Assembly (NCBI GenBank): GCA_012838505.1
Contig: DUPD01000025.1
Span: forward strand, 1 to 39,461
Direction: 5' to 3'
Origin: Bacilli bacterium
Lineage (GTDB): Bacteria > Bacillota > Bacilli > Bacillales > Amphibacillaceae
DNA length: 39,461 bases
A model generated the notes under the pieces. The model saw only the letters and a list, made by a program, of their open reading frames with translations. It ran no database searches and was not told the origin of the DNA. A program made the position numbers and the translations under genes. Every line of letters begins with the position of its first letter. Positions within the stretch are counted from its first letter, which is position 1. Positions 25,781 to 33,788 of the stretch are shown one piece after another.

Positions 25781-26881
25781 ATGAAAAAAATTATTCGAGT
25801 CATTACTTACACAACACTCCTTCTATTCGTCTCATTACTCTTTCAATCAACAAGTTATGCGAATACAGTCCAAATTGAAACAGATGACTTACTCGTCCGA
25901 AGTGGACCTGGTACGGAATACGAATTGATTGGCCACGTTAATCAAGGTGAAGATTATGCTTTAGTTGAGCAAACAGATGACTGGCTAGCGATTGATTTTA
26001 ACGGGGAGACAGGTTGGGTCAGTCGACAGTATGCAACGATTACTGATCAGGCAGACGACAATCATTCGACCGAAACTGAGACACCAATAAACCAGCCTGA
26101 AACAGATGAACAAGCTGATTTATCGACTCAAGCTTTTGACATTCCTGTCGATCATTTGCATTTACGAGCACAAGCGACGACACAATCTGAGATCTTAGCC
26201 GTCTTAACAGAAGGTGAAACAGTCACAATTGTTGAACAAGATCAAGATTGGATCAAAGTTTTAGCACAAGATGGTGAAGGTTTTATCCCGGCATGGTTAC
26301 TAAATTATCAGGAACCCGTCATTGAAGGGCAAACAAATTTAAAAAATAAAGTGATTGTAATTGATCCTGGTCATGGTGGTGCTGATGTTGGGGCGATTAG
26401 TATTACTGATCGTTATGAAAAGGATTACGCGCTTAATACGGCAAAACATTTGGAGTATCAACTTGAAATGCTCGGTGCGACTGTGTATTTAACGAGAAGT
26501 GATGATTACTACTATGCCTTAACTCCACGTGCTGTGTTAGCTAACTATCACGCTGCAGATGTTTTCCTAAGCATTCATTATAATAGTGAACCACAGTACC
26601 CATCAGCCAATGGATTAAATACTTACTACCGTAAAGATGCTGATCAAGGCTTAGCTGATGCCGTTCACCTAGGTCTGCTTGAGAAAACAAATGCCAATGA
26701 CCGTGGTGTCTTATCTGGTGACTATCGTGTCTTACGTGTTTCAAAACAGCCAAGCTTACTTTTAGAACTCGGCTTTTTATCAAATCAAGCTGAGGAAAAA
26801 TTAATTCAAACACCAGCTTATCAAGATGAAATTAGCCGAGGGATTATCCTTGGGTTAGAAAATTACTTTAAATATCATTAA
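25781..26881 (+). CDS. N-acetylmuramoyl-L-alanine amidase with two SH3b domains (YrvJ-like)
   Basis: This 366-residue secreted cell-wall hydrolase has a signal peptide (MKKIIRVITYTTLLLFVSLLFQ, cleavage near SYA-NT) and SH3b domain 1 (about 30-90, LLVRSGPGTEYELIGHVNQGE, GWVSRQY). An acidic Thr/Glu linker, SH3b domain 2 (about 120-180, LHLRAQATTQSEILAVL) and a C-terminal Amidase_3 zinc domain (IVIDPGHGGADVGA, SIHYNSE, LLLELGFLSN) follow. The metal ligands are the His of DPGHGG, a Glu, and the His of SIHYN. It is the B. subtilis yrvJ position, but the orientation is reversed relative to hisS. The ATG at 25781 lacks a good ribosome site (see findings). Confidence 0.92.
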   Translation: MKKIIRVITYTTLLLFVSLLFQSTSYANTVQIETDDLLVRSGPGTEYELIGHVNQGEDYALVEQTDDWLAIDFNGETGWVSRQYATITDQADDNHSTETETPINQPETDEQADLSTQAFDIPVDHLHLRAQATTQSEILAVLTEGETVTIVEQDQDWIKVLAQDGEGFIPAWLLNYQEPVIEGQTNLKNKVIVIDPGHGGADVGAISITDRYEKDYALNTAKHLEYQLEMLGATVYLTRSDDYYYALTPRAVLANYHAADVFLSIHYNSEPQYPSANGLNTYYRKDADQGLADAVHLGLLEKTNANDRGVLSGDYRVLRVSKQPSLLLELGFLSNQAEEKLIQTPAYQDEISRGIILGLENYFKYH

Positions 26882-26883
26882 AA

Positions 26884-26915
26884 ATAGGCCTCCAATTAAT
26901 CGGAGGCCTATCTTT
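26884..26915 (+). terminator. Intrinsic terminator after the amidase gene
   Basis: A 10-bp perfect stem (ATAGGCCTCC at 26884-26893, complement at 26902-26911) is followed by TCTTTT on the plus strand, 3 bases past the stop codon. The minus-strand side is A-rich before it and may also help end GH43 transcription. Confidence 0.85.
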
Positions 26916-26952
26916 TACGCATTTAGGAAGTTAATTATAAAATCGACTCAAG

Positions 26953-28491
26953 TTAAAACGTATTGTCTGGATTTGGTTGAATCAGTTTGTTAGCTTTTAG
27001 ATATCTAAAATAATCAAAATCAACAGATCCACCCGTTTCAGTCGTTGCATAGTTAAACAAACCTACTCGATAACCCATAAAGTGATCCAATGTGTATTTC
27101 ATTTGTAACGCTTCACCAATCTCGATCCATTCATCACCAGTTGTCGAATAATAAAATCTTGCCAAATCAATGCTATCAACAAAATTAAATTCAATTTTAA
27201 GATCGATTATATTTGTTGCATTTAATTTTTCCTCGATGATTGTCTCAATTACGCCATCCTTTGTTGTCATCGTCAAAGATTTCTCTCCATCTGGATTTAC
27301 TTGCACGCCAACTGTACCAAAGTTGCTCTGTAAAGCAATCAGCCCAGCATGATCACCAGATTTCATATCGGTTGTATCCATTCGCGTAATCGCCGTACAT
27401 GTTGGTCCTTCTGTTCTTTGTGTTAATGTATTACGTGCTTGTAAAACATGATCTGTTAACTGACCTGTTGTTAATCGTAAGTATCCCGGTCTCTCTGTAA
27501 ATGACCATAACGTATGATCTGGATTGTGATTCCATTGCCAACTTTCACCAATCAGATTTTCTTGATAGTTGAATTCATCACTAACGACCAGTGGCTTATC
27601 TTTCGTTTCTGGAAGGTTGACGATAAATGACTCAGGCGCTTTTCCATTAATCCCAACCATTGGCCATCCATCGATCCATTGCACAGGTAGTACGTAGGGA
27701 ATCCTTCCAACAGCCCCATGATCTTGAAATAGCATAGCATACCAATCTCCGGCAGCTGTATCAAAAATCGCTCCTTGAGCAATCCCTTGATTTTGATAAC
27801 CCATATCATCATCAAAAATAATTTTTCGTTCATAATCACCAAATAGATCTTTTGAACGATAGGCGATTTGTCTTCTACGCTGTTTACCTTCAGTTGGCCA
27901 CTCGATAAAGATTAGATAGTAGTATCCGTCGATCTTATAGGCATGGCATCCCTCACAACGTAGACCAATTCCTTGTCTTTCCGTTTCTAATAATAACTGA
28001 TTGACACCGTCTGATTTTACTGCTGTTAAATCTTTAGTTAATTCAGTGATTCGAATGTCACCACAGCCAGAAATAACAAATACACGGTCATTATCAAATA
28101 AAAGTGCCGGATCATGATAGAGCCCATCAATAGTCGAACGTTGCCAATCTCCACTTTCTATATCTGTTGTTCGGTAAACATAAAATTTTTGGGTATCATT
28201 GCAGGAAAAACATAAGTAGAAAATGCCATTATGGTAACGTAAACTTGTTGCCCATTGTCCTTGACCGTAATTGTTTTTTCCATCTACTAAGTGATATGCA
28301 TCATTGCTTTCAATTTGATCATATACATAGCCAATGATTTCCCAATTAGCTAAGTTTTCTGATTTCATAATTGGACATCCTGGCATTGTATGCATACTTG
28401 TACTAATCATATAAAAAGATGAACCTACCCTAATAACATCAACATCAGGTACATCAGCCCAAAAAATTGGGTTTGTAACAGTCGTCTTCAT
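26953..28491 (-). CDS. Glycoside hydrolase family 43 (beta-xylosidase/arabinofuranosidase type)
   Basis: This 512-residue enzyme has a five-bladed propeller catalytic domain (about 1-300) and a C-terminal concanavalin-like domain (about 310-500, VVSDEFNYQENLIGESWQWNHNP), as in GH43 subfamily 12-like enzymes. The probable catalytic triad is Asp16 (DVPDVDVIRVG), Asp127 (LYHDPALLFD) and Glu180 (RCEGCHAYK). No signal peptide is seen, so it should act inside the cell on imported xylo- or arabino-oligosaccharides. No transporter or sugar regulator sits beside it. The ribosome site AAGGGG precedes the ATG. A promoter with a candidate CcpA site lies 40-90 bases upstream. Confidence 0.9.
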   Translation of the reverse strand: MKTTVTNPIFWADVPDVDVIRVGSSFYMISTSMHTMPGCPIMKSENLANWEIIGYVYDQIESNDAYHLVDGKNNYGQGQWATSLRYHNGIFYLCFSCNDTQKFYVYRTTDIESGDWQRSTIDGLYHDPALLFDNDRVFVISGCGDIRITELTKDLTAVKSDGVNQLLLETERQGIGLRCEGCHAYKIDGYYYLIFIEWPTEGKQRRRQIAYRSKDLFGDYERKIIFDDDMGYQNQGIAQGAIFDTAAGDWYAMLFQDHGAVGRIPYVLPVQWIDGWPMVGINGKAPESFIVNLPETKDKPLVVSDEFNYQENLIGESWQWNHNPDHTLWSFTERPGYLRLTTGQLTDHVLQARNTLTQRTEGPTCTAITRMDTTDMKSGDHAGLIALQSNFGTVGVQVNPDGEKSLTMTTKDGVIETIIEEKLNATNIIDLKIEFNFVDSIDLARFYYSTTGDEWIEIGEALQMKYTLDHFMGYRVGLFNYATTETGGSVDFDYFRYLKANKLIQPNPDNTF

Positions 28492-28532
28492 AATCTTTTA
28501 TCCCCTTCAGCTTTTTTATCTTGAGTGATTAC

Positions 28533-28579
28533 TGTAACGATAGCGTTTCCATTCATAATTATCAACATGTGATAGTCAA
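28533..28579 (-). promoter_or_regulatory. GH43 promoter with candidate catabolite-responsive element
   Basis: On the minus strand, TTGACT (28574-28579), 16 bases and TATGAA (28552-28557) are followed directly by TGGAAACGCTATCG (inside 28533-28551). That 14-mer matches the cre consensus TGWAANCGNTNWCA except at position 3 and the last base, and it covers the expected transcription start. Repression by CcpA in glucose is the inferred effect. Confidence 0.6.
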
Positions 28580-28620
28580 GCTTTAACACCCCTCAAAGTC
28601 TACATTACCAAAAATACAAC

Positions 28621-28656
28621 AAAAAATCCAAAACAACTAACCAGCTGCTTTGGATT
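28621..28656 (-). terminator. Intrinsic terminator after phoU
   Basis: A 13-bp stem with two G-U pairs on the minus-strand RNA (28625-28637 with 28644-28656), 6-base loop, then TTTTTT (28621-28626). Confidence 0.85.
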
Positions 28657-28710
28657 ATGCGAATTGTTTAACATACTTCATTTATATTACTCTTTTAAAT
28701 AACATTAGCC

Positions 28711-29370
28711 TTATTCATTTAGATCTAACGTTTCACCTTTTACTAAATAAAGAATACTCTCAGCGATGTTCGTTAAATGGTCACCAAAACGTTCGATATA
28801 TCTAGCTGTATAGGCGATATGCATAACATGCTGAATTTTTTGCGGGTTGTTAGCTGATAAATCTAACATTCGCTCTAATACTTGATCAAACATGCGATCA
28901 ATTGAATCATCAAGATCTGACATATGCTTCGCCAATTTATAATCTTCAGTCTTATAACTCTCAATTGCTAAATCTAACATTTCATAAGCAACATCGCACA
29001 TGTCTTTTAGAGCTGGATCAACTTCAAGATCATGACCATCACCTAAAACAAGTGTTGACCGCGCAATATTCCGAGCATTATCTGCCATTCTCTCAAGATC
29101 AGTTGAAACACGGAGAGCTACAATTAATCGACGTAAATCAGATGCAACTGGTTGTTGCTTAGCAATTAAAAGAATAGCAGCCTCATTAATATCAAGATCG
29201 AGTTGATCAATTTTCGCATCAGCTTCAATAACATCATTTGCTAAGGCTAAATCTTGTTCGTAAATCGATTGCACTGCTCTTTCAAGTTGAGAACGCGCCC
29301 CTTGAGCCATCTCAACAATTTTACCTTGTAATTTTTCAAGTTCGAAATCAAATTGTTTACGTATTGTCAT
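28711..29370 (-). CDS. phoU: Phosphate-signalling protein PhoU
   Basis: This 219-residue helical protein is made of two PhoU three-helix repeats. The metal-binding-type motifs ENARNIARST-like (DLERMADNARNIAR) and ERFGDHLTNIAESILYLVKGE are clear. PhoU damps phosphate import and the Pho response by acting on PstB and the sensor kinase. It lies 15 bases after pstB and ends in a terminator. Length and start (MTIRKQFDFELEKLQGKI) are normal. B. subtilis 168 lacks a phoU at its pst operon, so the pairing here is closer to other Firmicutes. Confidence 0.94.
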   Translation of the reverse strand: MTIRKQFDFELEKLQGKIVEMAQGARSQLERAVQSIYEQDLALANDVIEADAKIDQLDLDINEAAILLIAKQQPVASDLRRLIVALRVSTDLERMADNARNIARSTLVLGDGHDLEVDPALKDMCDVAYEMLDLAIESYKTEDYKLAKHMSDLDDSIDRMFDQVLERMLDLSANNPQKIQHVMHIAYTARYIERFGDHLTNIAESILYLVKGETLDLNE

Positions 29371-29385
29371 GATATCTTCCTCCTA

Positions 29386-30189
29386 TTATCCAAATCGACC
29401 GGTAATATAATCTTCAGTCCGCTGATCTGATGGTGTTGAAAATAATGTATCTGTCTCATCATACTCAATTAATTCGCCATTCAACATGAAAGCTGTTCGA
29501 TCCGATATTCGAGCTGCTTGTTGCATATTATGTGTGACGATCACTATTGAATACTTCTCTTTTAATTCATTGATTAGCTCTTCAACTTTTAATGTTGACT
29601 TAGGATCTAAAGCAGAAGTTGGCTCATCCATTAAAATTACATCTGGCTCAATCGCTAATGCCCTAGCAATACAAAGACGTTGTTGCTGTCCACCGGAAAG
29701 ACTTAGTGCACTGTCTTTCAGTCGATCTTTAACCTCGTCCCAAATAGCGGCACCACGCAAGCTTCGTTCGACAATTTCATCAATCTTCTTCTTATCTTTC
29801 ATACCATGAATTTTTGGTCCATAAGCGACATTTGCATAAATCGATTTAGGAAATGGTGTTGGCTTTTGAAAAACCATCCCAACATTTGTTCTTAGTTGTT
29901 CAACTTGAAAGTCCTTTTCGAGAATCGAACGCCCACGATACTGAACTTCTCCTGATATCCGCACGGACGGTACCAGCTCAACCATTCGATTTAATGTTTT
30001 TAGTAATGTTGATTTTCCACAACCAGAAGGTCCAATAATTGCCGTTACTTTTTTTTCATAAATCGGTAAGTTGACGTTTCTTAATGCTTGGGTTTCGTGA
30101 TACCATAAATTTAAATCAATCGTTTCGTACACTTTAGGCTTTTCTATATGTCTATCTTTATTTACCGTCATCGCTGAGCTATACCGCAT
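29386..30189 (-). CDS. pstB: Phosphate ABC transporter ATPase PstB
   Basis: This 267-residue ATPase of the high-affinity phosphate importer has Walker [11 protein letters not shown] (about residues 53-62), [17 protein letters not shown] (PstB-specific), Q-loop [23 protein letters not shown], signature [16 protein letters not shown], and Walker [14 protein letters not shown]. The ATG at 30189 follows AGGGGAG by 7 bases; a longer frame to 30219 has no site. The partner genes pstS, pstC and pstA are absent here: upstream is only a Pho-box promoter and then dtd. They must lie elsewhere, or the pair works in signalling. Confidence 0.94.
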   Translation of the reverse strand: MRYSSAMTVNKDRHIEKPKVYETIDLNLWYHETQALRNVNLPIYEKKVTAIIGPSGCGKSTLLKTLNRMVELVPSVRISGEVQYRGRSILEKDFQVEQLRTNVGMVFQKPTPFPKSIYANVAYGPKIHGMKDKKKIDEIVERSLRGAAIWDEVKDRLKDSALSLSGGQQQRLCIARALAIEPDVILMDEPTSALDPKSTLKVEELINELKEKYSIVIVTHNMQQAARISDRTAFMLNGELIEYDETDTLFSTPSDQRTEDYITGRFG

Positions 30190-30279
30190 GACTCCACTCC
30201 CCTTTTTTAACAATAACAAAAGAAACGATCATTTTTATGATTGAAAAATGTCATTTTATTTGTCATCTCTATCATACAT

Positions 30280-30333
30280 ATTATAACGTTGGAGTTTAAA
30301 GCACATATTAAGCGTCTGTTAATTTTGTGTAAA
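30280..30333 (-). promoter_or_regulatory. PhoP-box promoter of pstB-phoU
   Basis: On the minus strand, four TTAACA-like hexamers stand exactly 11 bp apart: TTTACA (30328-30333), TTAACA (30317-30322), TTAATA (30306-30311) and TTTAAA (30295-30300). After 9 more bases comes a perfect TATAAT (30280-30285). With a start near 30273, the repeats span about -22 to -60, the layout of PhoP-activated promoters in B. subtilis. No usual -35 hexamer is needed in that class. Confidence 0.88.
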
Positions 30334-30357
30334 TTCTTAAGTCGAATAAAAAATGGT

Positions 30358-30804
30358 TTAACGTTGGTTGCTGTCGATGACGATTGTGACAGGCCCTTGA
30401 TTCGTTAAGGAGACATCCATCATTGCACCAAATTTACCTGTTTCAACCTTTACACCGAATGATTCAATTTGTTGATTAAAATAGTGATATAGCCGGTCGG
30501 CTTGTTCTGGTCTTGCTGCTTCAACGAAACTCGGTCGCCTACCTTTTCGGGTCTCACTGTATAAAGTAAATTGAGAAATTGATAGCACTGAACCTGCAAC
30601 ATCCAACAAAGATCGGTTCATTTTTCCCGCTTCATCTTCAAAAATTCTCAGATGAACAATTTTCTTTGCTAAATAGTCAGCGTCTGCTTCAGTGTCATTG
30701 TGTGTGACACCTAATAATATGACTAAACCGTGATCAATCTGACCGACAGTTTGATCAGCGACTGTTACACTTGCTTGATTTACTTTTTGAATCACAACTC
30801 GCAT
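30358..30804 (-). CDS. dtd: D-aminoacyl-tRNA deacylase
   Basis: This 148-residue enzyme frees D-amino acids wrongly attached to tRNA, and also glycine from tRNA-Ala. The family blocks [37 protein letters not shown] and the chirality-proof-reading [10 protein letters not shown] (Gly-cisPro region) are intact. Length is normal. It lies 15 bases after relA, as in B. subtilis, and probably uses relA's promoter. No terminator is visible after it; the Pho box begins 25 bases downstream. Confidence 0.95.
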   Translation of the reverse strand: MRVVIQKVNQASVTVADQTVGQIDHGLVILLGVTHNDTEADADYLAKKIVHLRIFEDEAGKMNRSLLDVAGSVLSISQFTLYSETRKGRRPSFVEAARPEQADRLYHYFNQQIESFGVKVETGKFGAMMDVSLTNQGPVTIVIDSNQR

Positions 30805-30819
30805 TTACCTTAACTCCTT

Positions 30820-33009
30820 TTACTGAACGACACGTTCAACCGTGTATACATCTTTAATTTGCTTAATTTGTCCAACAGCTTGTTTCAGATGATTAATATC
30901 ATTAATTAAAATTGACAAATGAATCATCGCAATCTTGTTTCGATCAGTTTTTCCTTGAACGCCAACAATATTCGTCCCGAGTTCATTCACGGTTTGCAAA
31001 ATATCATTTAATAAACCACGTCGATCATAAGCTGATATTTCCAAATCAACCTGATATTGCTTCGTCTCTGACTCACCAGTTTCCCATCTAACTTCCAAGA
31101 GCCGATCTCTAATATCATCGTCATTTAAATTTGGACAGTTTTTTCTATGAACAGATACGCCTCGTCCTTTGGTAATGTAGCCAATAACCTCGTCACCTGG
31201 AACCGGATTACAACACTTAGCCAGCCTTACGAGTAGATTATCAACACCTTCTACAATAATACCCGTTTCCTTTCGGCGACTGCTTTTCGCAACTGTTTTT
31301 TTCTTAACTTGATCTAGTGAAGAACTTAAATCTTTCTTTTGCTCACGCAATTTATCCGTCAAGCGTGTCGCAATTTGAGATGCTGTGATCCCTTGATAAC
31401 CAACAGCAGCCATCATATCATCAATACTCATAAAGTTGAATCGCTCAGTCACACGTTGCATGTTCTCCTCAGTAAGGACATCCTTTAACTCATAACCCAT
31501 ATTTCGGATTTCCTTTTCAATCATTTCTTTCCCTTTGACCACATTCTCTTCACGCTGTTGTTTTTTGAAAAATTGTTTGATCTTGTTTCGCGCTTGTGAT
31601 GTTTGGGTCATGTTTAACCAATCTCGCGATGGTCCATAAGAATGTTTTGAGGTTAGTACTTCAATGATGTCACCATTTTTCAATTGGTAATCTAACGGTT
31701 CCATCTTTCCATTGACACGTGTTCCAATCGTATGATTCCCAACCTCAGTATGAATTTTGTAAGCGAAGTCAATCGGAATTGAACCTTTAGGCAACTCAAT
31801 GACGTCCCCTTTTGGTGTAAAGACATAAACCATATCCGCGAATAACTCAACTTTAAGTGACTCCATAAATTCTTCAGCATCGTTTGTTTCACTTTGCGAT
31901 TCAAGAATTTCTCTAAACCACGCAAGTTTTTCTTCTGGATTATCCTTACCTGGCTTAGCTGATTTCCCTTCTTTATACGCCCAATGCGCCGCAATCCCAT
32001 ATTCAGCAATTTCGTGCATATCTTTCGTCCGAATTTGCACTTCTAATGGTGCACCTTTTGGTCCAATTACTGTTGTATGAAGCGATTGATAAAGGTTTGG
32101 TTTCGGCATCGCAATATAATCTTTAAAGCGACCAGGCATCGGTTTCCAACAGGTATGAATAATCCCGAGCACAGCATAGCAATCTTTAATGCTATCAACG
32201 ATGATCCGAACAGCTAATAAATCATAAATCTCATTAAACTGTTTATTTTGGAGCATCATCTTACGATAAATACTATAAATATGTTTTGGTCTTCCCGAAA
32301 AGTCCGCTTTAATTCCAACGTTCTCAAGTTGATTTTGAACCTCAACCATAACTTCTTCAATATGGCTTTCACGCTCTTCACGCTTTTGTTGCATTAAATT
32401 AACGATTCGATAGTATTGTTGAGGATTCAAATATCTGAGCGCGACATCCTCTAATTCCCATTTAATCGCAGAGATTCCCAACCGATGTGCGAGTGGTGCG
32501 AAGATTTCGAGTGTTTCATTCGCAATTCTGCGCTGTTTTTCCGGTGGTAAATATTTCAATGTCCGCATATTATGGACTCGGTCAGCTAATTTGATTAAAA
32601 TAACCCGGATATCTTTCGACATCGCAATAAACATTTTTCGGTGGTTTTCTGCTTGCTGTTCTTCTTGTGATTTATATTGAATTTTCCCTAATTTCGTTAC
32701 CCCATCTACAAGCATTGCAATTTCTTCGTTAAATTCTTCTTCGATATCTATAATCGTTTTGTCAGTGTCCTCGACAACGTCATGTAAAAAACCACTAGCA
32801 ATTGTCTCAGCATCTAAACCTAGTTTTGCTAATATGCTTGCTACTTGAACAGGGTGAATAATGTATGGTTCGCCAGAGCGCCGGTATTGATTTTCATGGG
32901 CTTTATAGGCATACTCAAAAGCATGGCGAATTAAATTAATATCATCATCTTTGAGATATGATGCAATTTCGATAACGTCCTCCAGTGTCAATATCTTTTC
33001 TCTTGACAT
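30820..33009 (-). CDS. relA: Bifunctional (p)ppGpp synthetase/hydrolase Rel
   Basis: This 729-residue RSH enzyme makes and degrades the stringent-response alarmone. The HD hydrolase domain (about 25-190) has HDVVEDT with His76-Asp77 and is intact. The synthetase domain (about 235-350) has GRPKHIYSIYRKM and the YAVLGIIH and YQSLHTTVIGPKG motifs. The regulatory region has TGS (VFTPKGDVIELPKGSIPIDFAY, about 390-450), a helical and zinc-finger region (LAKCCNPVPGDEVIGYITKGRGVSVHRKNC) and a C-terminal ACT domain. Long-form, bifunctional. The ribosome site (AGGGTGAT) is modest. It precedes dtd as in other bacilli. Confidence 0.96.
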   Translation of the reverse strand: MSREKILTLEDVIEIASYLKDDDINLIRHAFEYAYKAHENQYRRSGEPYIIHPVQVASILAKLGLDAETIASGFLHDVVEDTDKTIIDIEEEFNEEIAMLVDGVTKLGKIQYKSQEEQQAENHRKMFIAMSKDIRVILIKLADRVHNMRTLKYLPPEKQRRIANETLEIFAPLAHRLGISAIKWELEDVALRYLNPQQYYRIVNLMQQKREERESHIEEVMVEVQNQLENVGIKADFSGRPKHIYSIYRKMMLQNKQFNEIYDLLAVRIIVDSIKDCYAVLGIIHTCWKPMPGRFKDYIAMPKPNLYQSLHTTVIGPKGAPLEVQIRTKDMHEIAEYGIAAHWAYKEGKSAKPGKDNPEEKLAWFREILESQSETNDAEEFMESLKVELFADMVYVFTPKGDVIELPKGSIPIDFAYKIHTEVGNHTIGTRVNGKMEPLDYQLKNGDIIEVLTSKHSYGPSRDWLNMTQTSQARNKIKQFFKKQQREENVVKGKEMIEKEIRNMGYELKDVLTEENMQRVTERFNFMSIDDMMAAVGYQGITASQIATRLTDKLREQKKDLSSSLDQVKKKTVAKSSRRKETGIIVEGVDNLLVRLAKCCNPVPGDEVIGYITKGRGVSVHRKNCPNLNDDDIRDRLLEVRWETGESETKQYQVDLEISAYDRRGLLNDILQTVNELGTNIVGVQGKTDRNKIAMIHLSILINDINHLKQAVGQIKQIKDVYTVERVVQ

Positions 33010-33101
33010 TTATGATCACCCTAATTCTTGTTTGATATATTTTGCTTATTACTTATTCGGTGTCCCCTATTTTATTCATAGCAAACACATTCGTTCCTTA
33101 T

Positions 33102-33131
33102 ATTCTATCGCATTTAAGAAAAACATTTCAA
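33102..33131 (-). promoter_or_regulatory. Promoter of relA-dtd
   Basis: TTGAAA (33126-33131), 18 bases and TAGAAT (33102-33107) on the minus strand, about 90 bases upstream of the relA start. Confidence 0.6.
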
Positions 33132-33238
33132 GCAACTTTTTTTAAAATGATTAAATTGTATTTCTATAAACCGATCTGATAGCGATTGTGTGAGTACTTT
33201 TCCAATTAAACTCAGAATTTGTTAATCCATATAAGGAA

Positions 33239-33261
33239 AGCGCACCTAGTTGAGGTACGCT
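33239..33261 (-). terminator. Probable hairpin terminator after apt
   Basis: A stem of 9 pairs (AGCGTACCT with AGGTGCGCT on the minus strand, one mismatch-type G-U) lies 11 bases past the apt stop codon. The following sequence TTCCTTAT is only weakly T-rich, so it may be a leaky terminator or a 3' stabilising hairpin. Confidence 0.55.
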
Positions 33262-33272
33262 ATGTTTAAAGA

Positions 33273-33788
33273 TTAATTATATTCCATTAAAGTCAACACA
33301 TCATAGCCATCTAATTTGTCTCGACCATTTAAATAGCCAAGTTCAATAAAGAATGCACAACCAACAACAATTCCGCCGAGTGCTTCTACAAGCTTAACTG
33401 TCGCTTCGATCGTTCCACCTGTCGCTAATAAATCATCAGTAATCAGCACACGCTGTCCCGGAGTGATCGCATCCTTATGAATCGTCAACACATCTTGTCC
33501 ATATTCCAAACCGTAATCCACTTTAATGACTTCACGTGGTAACTTACCTTCTTTACGAACTGGTGCAAAACCAATCTCTAGAGCATATGCGACTGGACAA
33601 CCAACAATAAAGCCTCTTGCTTCTGGCCCCACGATTAGATCAACCTGCTTATCCTTTGCATACTGAACAATCTCATCAACAGCTGATTTATAAGCAGGCC
33701 CATTATCCATTAATGTTGTAATATCTTTAAATTGCACGCCTTCTTTTGGCCAATCCTCGACCAATGTAATAAATTGTTTATAATCCAT
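33273..33788 (-). CDS. apt: Adenine phosphoribosyltransferase
   Basis: This 171-residue purine salvage enzyme turns adenine and PRPP into AMP. It carries [11 protein letters not shown] at the N-terminus, [18 protein letters not shown], the flexible-loop region [20 protein letters not shown] and the PRPP motif [13 protein letters not shown]. Length is normal. Its first codons overlap the end of recJ by 11 bases, and its AAGGAGG ribosome site lies inside recJ, so translation is likely coupled. The recJ-apt order is kept from B. subtilis. Confidence 0.97.
   Translation of the reverse strand: MDYKQFITLVEDWPKEGVQFKDITTLMDNGPAYKSAVDEIVQYAKDKQVDLIVGPEARGFIVGCPVAYALEIGFAPVRKEGKLPREVIKVDYGLEYGQDVLTIHKDAITPGQRVLITDDLLATGGTIEATVKLVEALGGIVVGCAFFIELGYLNGRDKLDGYDVLTLMEYN

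Noticed and set aside
26541..26813. 90-codon minus-strand frame inside the amidase gene
   Set aside because: It is opposite the conserved Amidase_3 domain, and its translation is not family-like.
33010..33240. A possible RNA leader before relA
   Set aside because: Beyond a plausible promoter, I saw no strong hairpin with a T-run or known riboswitch motif in this gap.
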